Assembly: GCA_003151115.1 (NCBI GenBank)
Contig: PLWS01000003.1
Location: 1,350-65,349, forward strand
From: Vulcanimicrobiota bacterium
GTDB taxonomy: Bacteria; Vulcanimicrobiota; Vulcanimicrobiia; Vulcanimicrobiales; Vulcanimicrobiaceae
Reading direction: 5' to 3'
Length of the DNA: 64,000 nucleotides
Every line of letters begins with the position of its first letter. Position 1 is the stretch's first letter. Both the position numbers and the translations under genes were made by a program. A model generated the notes under the pieces. The model saw nothing but the letters and a program-made list of their open reading frames with translations, had not been told where the DNA came from and searched no databases. Below are positions 1 through 8,831 of the stretch, in pieces.

Positions 1-1110
<1,110 letters not shown>

Positions 1111-1212
1111 TGATTCACTTCATGCGTTTCGGCACTGAAAGTTCTTCTCTATGTAGCTTTCTCGCCGCGATCGGTTCGAGCTCCGGCTCGCCATCGCGGT
1201 GAGGATCAAGTT

Positions 1213-1328
1213 TCTGGCGCTCATAGCGGCGGGGCACCACCCGTTCCCATCCCGAACACGGCAGTTAAGCCCGCCAGCGCCGATGATAGTCGATTCGCAA
1301 GGATCCTCGAAAGTAGGTCGGCGCCAGA
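1213..1328 (+). rRNA. rrf: 5S rRNA
   Basis: The 116-nt segment has the terminal helix TCTGGCGC / GCGCCAGA and the conserved CCCGTTCCCATCCCGAACACGG core (two overlapping parts) followed by AGTTAAGCCCGCCAGCGCCGATGATAGT. It lies about 100 nt after the 23S 3' end in the same direction and is followed by a strong terminator, as expected for the last gene of an rRNA operon. No tRNA lies between 23S and 5S. Confidence 0.95.
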
Positions 1329-1340
1329 TTAAGTAAGAGA

Positions 1341-1371
1341 AGCCCGCCGGCAAAGTCCGGCGGGCTTTTTT
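1341..1371 (+). terminator. Rho-independent terminator of the rRNA operon
   Basis: Perfect stem AGCCCGCCGG / CCGGCGGGCT with loop CAAAGT followed by a run of T. It directly follows the 5S gene. Confidence 0.92.
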
Positions 1372-1389
1372 GTTTGAAGGAGGTTCGTC

Positions 1390-1628
1390 ATGCGAAAGAA
1401 CGATTGGGAGAACAGCGCCTGCTTTTGAGCGGAGCAGCAAACGCCGTAAGGGATACCCTTCGGAAACCCATGTCAAATATGGGGATCGAGTAGTTCATGG
1501 AGATAAGGAACTGCTAGAAAAGCTCGGGAGAAACGATCCTTGCCCGTGCGGTTCCGGCCGCCGGTTTCAAGAGATGTTGCCTTGCTAATGGAACTCGAGA
1601 TGGATCCAATCGGAACGATTTCTTTTAG
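1390..1628 (+). pseudogene. decayed small SEC-C zinc-binding protein
   Basis: A good ribosome-binding site (GAAGGAGG) precedes ATG at 1390, but that frame stops after 12 codons. Another frame then encodes [20 protein letters not shown], the SEC-C metal-binding motif also found at the SecA C-terminus. That frame ends before the motif is complete (RFQEMLPC), whereas a one-base shift near 1568-1572 restores the expected [10 protein letters not shown] and continues to a stop at 1626-1628. At least two frame breaks are therefore needed for an intact product of the CPCGSG...CC type. A decayed gene is the simplest reading; a sequencing error or recoding is possible. It sits between the rRNA terminator and the homing endonuclease gene. 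Confidence 0.6.
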
Positions 1629-1644
1629 GCAGAGGAAATAGAAG

Positions 1645-1678
1645 AAGGGGTCGGCGCTTTAAAGCGCCGACCCCTTTT
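1645..1678 (+). terminator. palindromic terminator upstream of the endonuclease gene
   Basis: A perfect 32-bp palindrome with 16-nt arms (AAGGGGTCGGCGCTTT and its complement) followed by TTTT. It can work in both directions and separates the SEC-C remnant from the endonuclease gene, so the latter is probably not read from the rRNA promoter. Confidence 0.8.
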
Positions 1679-1682
1679 GATT

Positions 1683-1700
1683 GTGCCAGACGTATGGCAC
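1683..1700 (+). promoter_or_regulatory. inverted repeat spanning the endonuclease start codon
   Basis: GTGCCA-GACGTA-TGGCAC, extendable to 8-nt arms TTGTGCCA/TGGCACAA (1681-1702). The ATG at 1694-1696 is in its right half. It could be an operator for autoregulation or an mRNA hairpin hiding the start codon; neither is shown. Confidence 0.5.
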
Positions 1701-2317
1701 AATTGGCGAGCAAACCTCAAGGTATGGAAACACGATTCGGGCGCGCCGCGCGGGCTCTTGATTTTACCGCTCGTGAAATGGAGATGTTCGCGGGCTCTCT
1801 ACTAGGAGATGCGACATTGCTGGAAACATCCTCCGGCTACTGCTTTCGTGTTCATCACGGGCTGAGTCAACGGTACTTTGTAGATTGGAAGCATCGCGCA
1901 TTTCAGCGATTTGTCAGAACCCCGCCGCGCATATCCGGGAAGGGCTACTATTTTCGTACGGTTACGCATCCTGGTTTTAGCGTTCTTCGCCGCGCATTTT
2001 ATCACGGTAACAGAAAAGTCGTGCCGATAGATTATCTCGACCGGCACCTAGGCGGGTTGGGCCTTGCCATATGGATTATGGATGACGGCGCGGCGGACGG
2101 CGGTCAATTGCGAATAAACACACCGAGCTTTACTGTTGCTGAAAACCAGGCTCTGGCAGCGCTTCTGGAACGAAAGTTTGGTCTAAAGATGACGCTCAAT
2201 TATGATAAAGGGCGCCCTCGGTTACGCTGCCGAGCCATGAGCATGAAGAGTTTGGTGGGGACCGTACGCGAGCATGTCCTTCCAGAGATGCATTACAAAC
2301 TGTCGCCGATCGCTTAA
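1694..2317 (+). CDS. free-standing LAGLIDADG homing endonuclease
   Basis: 207-aa protein with two LAGLIDADG-like helices: MFAGSLLGDATLLE (about residues 32-45) and LGGLGLAIWIMDDGAA (about 118-133), the acidic D and DD residues being the metal ligands of the family (LAGLIDADG_2-like). Such enzymes cut a long specific DNA site and drive copying of an intron or their own gene. Here the gene is not inside an intron: it stands 366 bp downstream of the 5S gene, while an ORF-less group I intron sits in the nearby 23S gene. It may mobilise that intron in trans; this is inference. The ATG at 1694 has no good Shine-Dalgarno; an in-frame ATG at 1724 is an alternative. Base composition looks less GC-rich than the flanks, consistent with transfer. 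Confidence 0.88.
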   Translation: MAQLASKPQGMETRFGRAARALDFTAREMEMFAGSLLGDATLLETSSGYCFRVHHGLSQRYFVDWKHRAFQRFVRTPPRISGKGYYFRTVTHPGFSVLRRAFYHGNRKVVPIDYLDRHLGGLGLAIWIMDDGAADGGQLRINTPSFTVAENQALAALLERKFGLKMTLNYDKGRPRLRCRAMSMKSLVGTVREHVLPEMHYKLSPIA

Positions 2318-2323
2318 ACCGGC

Positions 2324-2854
2324 TTAGCCCTGAAGCAAGTCCAACTTCGCGAAGATAACGGTTACGTCAAACGTAAGCCACGGCACGGCCGAATGTTCGA
2401 ATCTGTCGCCGGTAGCATAATTGCGCGCACCGTGCGAATCATGCGCGACAATGGTGCGCTTATCTGGATCGGCGACGAGAACCAGTACGCTCCCGGTTTG
2501 CAGATAGCGCTCGATTTTGCGCCGGAGGAAGGCAAGCTTGTCTGACGGCGAGCGAACTTCGACAGCAATGTCCGGTGCAAAGGGTGGTTCGTCGCGCTGC
2601 TTTTCCGGGATCGCGCGCAGACGTTCGAACGATACATATGCGACATCGGGAACGAACGTCGTGTTCGTGTCGTCGGCGCGACCGATCTTGAAGCGCCATT
2701 CCGGTCCGACGAAGCCGCGATCCCCGGCGAGATCCTCAATGGCGCGAATAAAGGCTGCCTGAACGCCCGCGTGGCGGGCTTTGGGACTCACCTTTGGGTA
2801 AGCTCGCCCGTCGAGCAGTTCGATTTCGGGCTTATCGGATAGTATTGGTGCCAT
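2324..2854 (-). CDS. Uma2 family (DUF820) restriction-endonuclease-fold protein
   Basis: About 176 aa. Pattern of the PD-(D/E)XK-fold Uma2 family: an early LLDGRAYPKVSPKARHAG segment, then FVPDVAYVS, APDIAVEVRSPSD (the D...E-x-K-like metal core) and KIERYLQTGSVLVLVADPD. The family is very abundant in cyanobacteria and Chloroflexi, often near mobile DNA, and its biological role is unknown. The start at 2854 is chosen because GGAG lies 8 nt upstream; the frame stays open to 2902. It lies tail to tail with the homing endonuclease gene, 6 bp apart. Confidence 0.85.
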   Translation of the reverse strand: MAPILSDKPEIELLDGRAYPKVSPKARHAGVQAAFIRAIEDLAGDRGFVGPEWRFKIGRADDTNTTFVPDVAYVSFERLRAIPEKQRDEPPFAPDIAVEVRSPSDKLAFLRRKIERYLQTGSVLVLVADPDKRTIVAHDSHGARNYATGDRFEHSAVPWLTFDVTVIFAKLDLLQG

Positions 2855-2911
2855 CGCGGATTCTCCACCGCATTCTATCACGACGGCGGATGGCTGCGGC
2901 AAGGGAACGAG

Positions 2912-3199
2912 CTAGCGGTTCTTCCAGAGTTCCGAAACGGGGCGGTTGAGCGCCGGGACGACGCCCAGCAGTCGCACCAAGAGCAGCAAGGCGATTATGC
3001 CCGTGATGCTAACCGGCGCCGGCCACGGCGGCGCGTGCAACACCCATTCCTGGCTGAAGACGCCGAAGACCGCGATAAGCAGGCCGGCATTCCACATTTT
3101 GTCGCCTTCGGCGCCTCTGTAGAACATGCCGAAGACCGCCAGGGCCACCCCGATGGCGACCATGATCGTTAGGTAATGAACGACATCGCTGACGATCAC
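2912..3199 (-). CDS. small membrane protein, hypothetical
   Basis: About 95 aa with three likely membrane helices (residues about 5-25, 35-55 and 65-85; hydrophobic runs such as IGVALAVFGMF and GIIALLLLVRLLGVV). I do not recognise a family. The GTG at 3199 overlaps the stop codon of the upstream S9 peptidase gene (GTGA), which suggests translational coupling and that it is the last gene of that operon; a TTG at 3223 is a longer alternative. Confidence 0.65.
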   Translation of the reverse strand: MIVSDVVHYLTIMVAIGVALAVFGMFYRGAEGDKMWNAGLLIAVFGVFSQEWVLHAPPWPAPVSITGIIALLLLVRLLGVVPALNRPVSELWKNR

Positions 3200-5145
3200 G
3201 ATCCCAAATACTTCACGAACCAAGCCTCCCAGCGGCGGTAGATGTCTTCGACACGGACGGGGTCTCGTGGAAAATGCCCTACGACGGGATAAATCACGAA
3301 CTCGACCGGCGTCCCTGTGGCGCGGACATCGTGGTAAAACTCATAGGCCAGCGGCGTCGGCACCCTGAAGTCGCCGGCGTCGCTCATGATTAGTGTCGGC
3401 GTTCGAACGTTGGAAGCGTAGCTCAAGGGCGACTCGGCTTCGTAAAGTTTGTATTCGGAAGGGCTAGACCAGGGCGATCTGCCGATAAACAGCGGCGCGA
3501 AGTCCTTAGAGTCGCTCATCGCGTCGTACTGCACCCAATCGTTGACAGCCGCGCCCGACACGGCGGCACGCCAGCGGCGGTCGTTTCCGATCAGCCACGA
3601 CGTCATGAGGCCGCCTTCGCTCCAGCCGGAAACCCCGATGCGGCTCGCGTCGATTGGCGCGGTCGCCAGAACCTTGGCGAGCCCCGCTTCGATGTCGCGC
3701 CCCGGGACGCTCGTGATGTGCGGCACCGTTGTGACCGCGTAACGCAGGCCTAAGTTGTCGCTGCCTCGATAATTCGGCTGGAAGACGTACCACCCGTGCG
3801 CGGCCATGACTTGCACGAAGCCGGAATATGCCGTCGTCGATGCCGACGTCGGCCCGCCGTGAATGTAAAGCACGAGCGGAGCTCTCCCGGACCGTTTGGC
3901 GGACGCGGGTGGCGCGGTGAGCACGCCGTCGGCGGTCAGTCCGTCGAACGTGCGCCAAGTTACAGGACGCGTGACTCCAATCTGGTAGTGCGCGATCCAG
4001 CCGTTGTAGTTCGTCAGGCGAACAGGCGACCGCGCACCCGGCGTGAGCAGATACAACTCGGCGGGATGATCCGGTGCCGTCGCCGTGAACGCGATCGTTC
4101 CGTTCTTAGAAACGCTCGACGCGCCCGCAGCGATATTGCCCAGCGGCAGCCTTGTTACCGCGCCGGTAGGGGTTACGCGAAAGAGGCGGCGCTGGGTGGC
4201 GTCGTTGGCGGTGAGAAGAAGCGATCCGCCTGGCAGAAATGAAGCGCCCGCGACGTTGCGATCGAGCCCCACGGTCACGCTGTGCGGGTGCGAGCCGTTT
4301 GCGTCCGCGAGCGCGATTTCAGTCTGCATGCGGCCGCGAGGATTGGCAAACGCAAAAGCAATCTGTCCGGAGGGAGCCCGCACGGGATCATTTTGCGTGC
4401 CGGAAAGTTGCGGAAGCGCGGCGACTGCTCCGCTCGAGACATTCACTCTTATCAGCTGAAGTGACAAGAACCGGTTGGGATGCCGGTCGTCCGTGATGCG
4501 CGTTACGAAGACGCTCTTGCCGTCACGGGCGTAGGTGAATCCGCCGCCGACTCTCCACGTGCTGCCGCCGATGCGGTGTGACTTTCCGCCTGAGCTCGCG
4601 ATTTGGTAGAGATATTCGGGCGTCGGAGCGGCTTGGTCGGTCCAGGCCTCATCGGTTACGTTGAATGCGTCGTCATGGGCTTTGATTGCCTTCGCATTCG
4701 GCGCTTCGATGTGCGCGCTGTAGGCGAATGCGCCGCCGTCGGGCCGCCAGGCGAATGCATCCACGCCCATCTTTTCATGCGTAACTTGAAATGCTTCGCC
4801 GCCGGTCATGGGCAGCACGAAGATCTGTGAAGTCTTTTCGGATGCGGGATCGTCGGGGTCGACGACGCCTTGCGCGATATACGCCAACTGCGAACCGTCG
4901 GGCGACCAGTCGATCTGTCCCAGGCCCGTTACGTCGCGAAGAAGGGTTCGAGCACCCCGCGTGCGCGCGTTAACGAGTACCAGGTCGGCTTTGGTGCGGT
5001 CCTTGTCGTAGTCGTTGCGCCGCACAATGATTGCGACGTTCTTTCCGTCCGGTGCGATCGCCGGCGAGGCGACCGCGACCGTCTTGCGAAGGTCTGCGAG
5101 CTTGAGCGTGAGCGCGGGCGGCGTGGTTAGGGCGAGAAGCATCAT
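3196..5145 (-). CDS. S9 family prolyl oligopeptidase (first of two tandem copies)
   Basis: About 649 aa: an N-terminal TolB/WD40-like beta-propeller (repeats such as SPAIAPDGKNVAIIV and IDWSPDGSQLAYIAQG) and a C-terminal alpha/beta-hydrolase domain. The catalytic triad is readable: Ser in GVSGWSEGGLMTS, Asp in SDAGDFRVP and His in VGHFPRDP; the oxyanion segment LYIHGGPTSA is present. Expected to cleave short peptides or acylaminoacyl peptides. The start at 5145 overlaps the stop of the upstream paralogue (ATGA); ATG at 5154 is also possible. Unlike its neighbour it has only a weak leader. The two copies align over their full length and probably arose by duplication. Confidence 0.93.
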   Translation of the reverse strand: MMLLALTTPPALTLKLADLRKTVAVASPAIAPDGKNVAIIVRRNDYDKDRTKADLVLVNARTRGARTLLRDVTGLGQIDWSPDGSQLAYIAQGVVDPDDPASEKTSQIFVLPMTGGEAFQVTHEKMGVDAFAWRPDGGAFAYSAHIEAPNAKAIKAHDDAFNVTDEAWTDQAAPTPEYLYQIASSGGKSHRIGGSTWRVGGGFTYARDGKSVFVTRITDDRHPNRFLSLQLIRVNVSSGAVAALPQLSGTQNDPVRAPSGQIAFAFANPRGRMQTEIALADANGSHPHSVTVGLDRNVAGASFLPGGSLLLTANDATQRRLFRVTPTGAVTRLPLGNIAAGASSVSKNGTIAFTATAPDHPAELYLLTPGARSPVRLTNYNGWIAHYQIGVTRPVTWRTFDGLTADGVLTAPPASAKRSGRAPLVLYIHGGPTSASTTAYSGFVQVMAAHGWYVFQPNYRGSDNLGLRYAVTTVPHITSVPGRDIEAGLAKVLATAPIDASRIGVSGWSEGGLMTSWLIGNDRRWRAAVSGAAVNDWVQYDAMSDSKDFAPLFIGRSPWSSPSEYKLYEAESPLSYASNVRTPTLIMSDAGDFRVPTPLAYEFYHDVRATGTPVEFVIYPVVGHFPRDPVRVEDIYRRWEAWFVKYLGS

Positions 5146-7157
5146 TTCATCCACCGATCGAACCAGCCGGCCCAGGCTCGAAGCGTTATCTCTCGTCCGA
5201 CCGGGTCGGTCGCGAAGTGGCCGTAACGCGGGATGGCTGTGAATTTCACGGTTGCTCCCCGATCGCGCAGCGCGTGATAGAACGTATAGGCTTGCGACAC
5301 CGGAACTCGCTGATCGCGGGTGTCGCTGAGAATCAGCGTCGGCGTCTTGACGTTCGCCGCGAACGTAATCGGCGATTCCGCCGCGTATGCCGCCCGGCCG
5401 GCTGGGCTAAATGGCAGCACGCCGTTGAAGAACGTCTGTACGAAATTCTCGTTGATGTCGGCGAGCACGGCTTGCTGATACCAATCGGTGACGGCGGCCC
5501 CCATCACAGCCGCGCGCCAGTTCGCGTGACCGATAAGCCACGAGGTTTGCAAACCTCCGCCCGACCAGCCGGATACGCCGATGCGGTTTTCGTCGATCAT
5601 TCCGGTCGCGCGCAACGCCGCTACCGCAGCGAGATTGTCACGCCCGGGCCCGCTCGTTACGTCGCCGACAATCGCTTGCAGGAACGCATCGCCGAGATTG
5701 TCACTGCCTCGATAATTCGGGCGGAAGACGAAGTAATCGCGCGCTGCCAAAATTTGGACGAGCGACAAACCTTCGAGCCCGCTCATATCCCAGGTCGAGG
5801 TCGACACCGGACCCCCATGAATGTCGAGGACAAGCGGATACTTGCGTCCGGCTACATAGTGTACCGGATACGTGAGAACGCCATCGGCCTTTGTGCCAAG
5901 ATCGGTTTGCCATTCGAACGCTTCCGATCGCGCGAGCGAAAAGTCGCCCATCCAAGCATTTTCATTAGTGATCCGCAGCGGCGTGGTAGAGAAAGGCGGC
6001 AGATAATATATTTCGCCGGGACGGTCGCGACGCAGACCTACAAAAGCCATAGCACTATCGCTCGTAACCGTAGCATCGGGCGCGACGTCGAGAGCTCCGA
6101 AATCCGTTTTCTTCGTTGGCTGGCTATTGCCGAGCTCATGCACCCAGAGCACGCTTCGAACGCCGTCGTTGGTCACGAGGAAATCGAGACCAAGTTTCGT
6201 GCAGTCATACCATTGAACGTTCCTATCAATCTCGGAGGCGGAATTCCATCCTTTTGCTAAGTCGCGGCTTCCATAGGAGACAAGATCATTCTGAAGATAG
6301 AGTGATCCGTGGCGAGGTTTCGTCGTCAGCAAATAGGCGCCGCTCGACGTAGGCCCACCGTAAATCCTAGTATGGCAAAGCTTCGGTTGAGAATCGACAC
6401 CAAAGCCCATATCGGTGCTGGTTTTGCTCGCTACGTCGTAAACGTAAGTCGTCTGGGAAACGAAGTGCGCAAAAATCGGATCCGGCTGCCGTTGATAATA
6501 AATCTTCGAGCCATCCGGCGCCCACACAGGCGCGCTCCCTTTGACCACGCTCCATGTCCCCGACGTCAGACGATTCGCAGTGCCTCCGGTCGCATCGACA
6601 AGCCAAAGGTGCGCGGGCTGCGGCGCTTCGCGCGTCAGGTAATCGTTGTCGGTAATGATGACGGCGTCGAGGTGTTTGTCGAGCGCCTTTTGGTTTGCCG
6701 GATCGTCGTCGGATACGTACGCGAGCGCATTGCCGTCCGGACGCCAGGCGTAGTCTTGCACGCCTGCCTTGTTGCTCGTGAGCTGCAACGAATCGCCGCC
6801 GTCCATGGGCATCACGAAGAGCTGCGCGGGCTTGCCGGTTTCAGGGGAGGCCAGGAACGCCAAACGGGTACCATCGGGAGACCACTGCGGGTTGCTCACG
6901 CCGTTCCGGTAGCGCGTCAAGGTTCGAGCGCCGGTGCCGTCGACGTTGACGAGAACCAGCTCCGTGCGGTTGCGATCGGCTTTCCAATCTACCGTCGAGC
7001 GAACGTAGACGATCTGAATACCGTTCGGGGAAATGCGCGGCTGGCTGACGCTGACGACGCGACGCAAATCCTCGAAGGTTAGCACACGCTGGGTAGCCGG
7101 CGACGTCGCGGCGGTTGCAAGCAATGCGAGTGGAAGAAGAATCAGCGCACGCATCAT
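5142..7157 (-). CDS. S9 family prolyl oligopeptidase (second tandem copy), probably exported
   Basis: About 671 aa with a signal peptide (MMRALILLPLALLATAATS), propeller repeats (SQPRISPNGIQIVYV, PQWSPDGTRLAFLAS, YAWRPDGNALAYVSD) and a hydrolase domain with Ser in GVSGWSGGGLQTS, Asp in LSDTRDQRVP and His in YGHFATDP. The start at 7157 overlaps the stop of the AttH-like gene (ATGA), so three genes in a row are translationally coupled. A role in scavenging extracellular peptides is likely from the family and the signal peptide, not shown. Confidence 0.93.
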   Translation of the reverse strand: MMRALILLPLALLATAATSPATQRVLTFEDLRRVVSVSQPRISPNGIQIVYVRSTVDWKADRNRTELVLVNVDGTGARTLTRYRNGVSNPQWSPDGTRLAFLASPETGKPAQLFVMPMDGGDSLQLTSNKAGVQDYAWRPDGNALAYVSDDDPANQKALDKHLDAVIITDNDYLTREAPQPAHLWLVDATGGTANRLTSGTWSVVKGSAPVWAPDGSKIYYQRQPDPIFAHFVSQTTYVYDVASKTSTDMGFGVDSQPKLCHTRIYGGPTSSGAYLLTTKPRHGSLYLQNDLVSYGSRDLAKGWNSASEIDRNVQWYDCTKLGLDFLVTNDGVRSVLWVHELGNSQPTKKTDFGALDVAPDATVTSDSAMAFVGLRRDRPGEIYYLPPFSTTPLRITNENAWMGDFSLARSEAFEWQTDLGTKADGVLTYPVHYVAGRKYPLVLDIHGGPVSTSTWDMSGLEGLSLVQILAARDYFVFRPNYRGSDNLGDAFLQAIVGDVTSGPGRDNLAAVAALRATGMIDENRIGVSGWSGGGLQTSWLIGHANWRAAVMGAAVTDWYQQAVLADINENFVQTFFNGVLPFSPAGRAAYAAESPITFAANVKTPTLILSDTRDQRVPVSQAYTFYHALRDRGATVKFTAIPRYGHFATDPVGREITLRAWAGWFDRWMK

Positions 7158-8788
7158 GAGGATAGTCCGTTCTTGGAGCAGCAATCTAGGACGCGTTTCA
7201 GTTCCTTAGCATTCGGCGGCCAAATCGTATACAGCAGAGCCGCGAGCTTATCGAGTGCCGACGGCACCGGCCGCTGCAAGAGTTTCATCGTCGCCTCGTC
7301 CGCGGGCAACCCGGCCAATTTCGCTTGGAAAGCTTGGGTGTTCGCGTAGTTCGTCGCTTCGGCAAAACCCGTACCGATTTGACGTCCGTCCGGGGCGCTG
7401 AGTTTAGTTCCGCCTTCCAAATATTCGGCGCCGTTTGCAAAGTAGCCCATTTGTCCGCCGGCGACCAGTGGCGTCATAACGACGTTTCGCAGATGGCTTG
7501 GAGCCGGCTCGTCAAACGTAAACTCCCAGCGATTCGGATACCACGATCCCGTCGGCGGATACGCGGCATCGTTGGAATGCGTGGCCTTGACCCACTCCGT
7601 GACGCTGAGCGTCCCTTTCAGATCGCTGGTTTCCGCCTGCGGGTTCATCAGTTTCCCCGCTACGGGAACCGTCATCACGCCGGGCGGTTCGGCGCCCGTT
7701 TGAAAATAGAACTGGGAATTGGCTTGCGCGTGCATCGCCGCCACTGTGATCTCGTAATTATCGTCGAACTGCAGCGGGAACCAATCCCAGCCTCCCGGGC
7801 TCGGCGTCGCCAGCACGGAAGCTGCTCGCAACGGCGCACTCATCGGTGCGCCCGACGGTAAGAAGCCGGTTCCCCATTGGTGATCCATCCAGAATATTCC
7901 GGATTGCAGTTCTACTCGGTTTCCGTCAGTTTCGAGCCAACTGCCGGGCTCGAGAACAAGGCCGGGAATCGAATAATACAGCGTTCCGATCCCGGCGCAG
8001 CATGGTGAGCAGCCGCTGCCGCCTTGGAGCAAGATGCCTTTGCCCTTTGAAAAGCGCAGGTCGATCGCGAGCTCCGCGTGGTCGCCCGTGCCGCGATCCC
8101 ATCCCTTGGCTTGTAAGTGGAGAGGAAAGAGATCGCCGCGCTGTTGCGCTTCTATGCTGTTCTTTCCGATCGCCCAGCGAAACGGATCGTCGCGAACGTC
8201 GATTAAGCTCGTCGTTCCGGCGATCAGCAGCGGCGCCGCGCGATAGTGGCGGCCGCCTTCCTCGGTAACGGCGAGGTGCATTTCCATGACTTGGTTTTCG
8301 ATGTCGCTCAAACCAAAACGCGCGGCCACCGGTGGCGGAAGAAGCGCCCACTGCCAAAACATGAGCTCGGCGCTGTAGGTCTTTCCGTTCGCGCCCTTCG
8401 CGGTGCCAACGAAAAAATGCCAGCCGACCTGATACTTCAAGAAGACGCGATGGTCGCGCGGAAACTGCAAGCCGGCCGTCTCGCCCAGCAATTCGTAACC
8501 CTCGACGGTGTCGCTGCCGAGCAGATTCGACATCACATAGGCTTGGTGGGCCGAGAGTTCCGCGCAATGTTCGATGAAGAACTCGTAGCGCCGGGCATAG
8601 CTCGGCACGAAGCTGATCGAGCGTTTTTTCAAATCTTGGAGATAGCCGCGCATGCGTTCGCCGAACGACGCATTCGAGTTTTTCGCGCTATTGACGAACT
8701 CGGCGGTTCGCGGCTCTAAGGTCGAAAGCTCGAACGTTTCGGTCCAGAGAGCGCGCGCAATGTTATCGGCAGTGTTCGCATCAAGCAC
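7154..8788 (-). CDS. AttH/CrtC-like (hydroxyneurosporene synthase-fold) protein
   Basis: 544 aa. The segment SGIFWMDHQWGTGFLPSG is the hallmark of the AttH/CrtC lipocalin-like family (carotenoid 1,2-hydratases and predicted secreted hydrolases), with SAELMFWQWALLPPP and VMEMHLAVTEEGGRHYRA earlier in the chain. There is an additional N-terminal helical region of about 100 aa and no obvious signal peptide, so it may be cytoplasmic. No other carotenoid gene lies nearby, so a carotenoid substrate is not supported. GTG start at 8788 with no clear ribosome-binding site. It is the first gene of the coupled operon with the two S9 peptidases. Confidence 0.72.
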   Translation of the reverse strand: MLDANTADNIARALWTETFELSTLEPRTAEFVNSAKNSNASFGERMRGYLQDLKKRSISFVPSYARRYEFFIEHCAELSAHQAYVMSNLLGSDTVEGYELLGETAGLQFPRDHRVFLKYQVGWHFFVGTAKGANGKTYSAELMFWQWALLPPPVAARFGLSDIENQVMEMHLAVTEEGGRHYRAAPLLIAGTTSLIDVRDDPFRWAIGKNSIEAQQRGDLFPLHLQAKGWDRGTGDHAELAIDLRFSKGKGILLQGGSGCSPCCAGIGTLYYSIPGLVLEPGSWLETDGNRVELQSGIFWMDHQWGTGFLPSGAPMSAPLRAASVLATPSPGGWDWFPLQFDDNYEITVAAMHAQANSQFYFQTGAEPPGVMTVPVAGKLMNPQAETSDLKGTLSVTEWVKATHSNDAAYPPTGSWYPNRWEFTFDEPAPSHLRNVVMTPLVAGGQMGYFANGAEYLEGGTKLSAPDGRQIGTGFAEATNYANTQAFQAKLAGLPADEATMKLLQRPVPSALDKLAALLYTIWPPNAKELKRVLDCCSKNGLSS

Positions 8789-8831
8789 GTTCCGGGCTAC
8801 GCTTCGCAGGGAGAAAGCGCCTGCTTCGTTC

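Noticed and set aside
1629-2323. Intron flanking the homing endonuclease gene
   Set aside because: No rRNA or tRNA exon pieces, no group I core elements and an independent terminator upstream.
5217-6260. 347-aa frame opposite the second S9 peptidase
   Set aside because: Antisense shadow; the catalytic residues of the peptidase lie beneath it.
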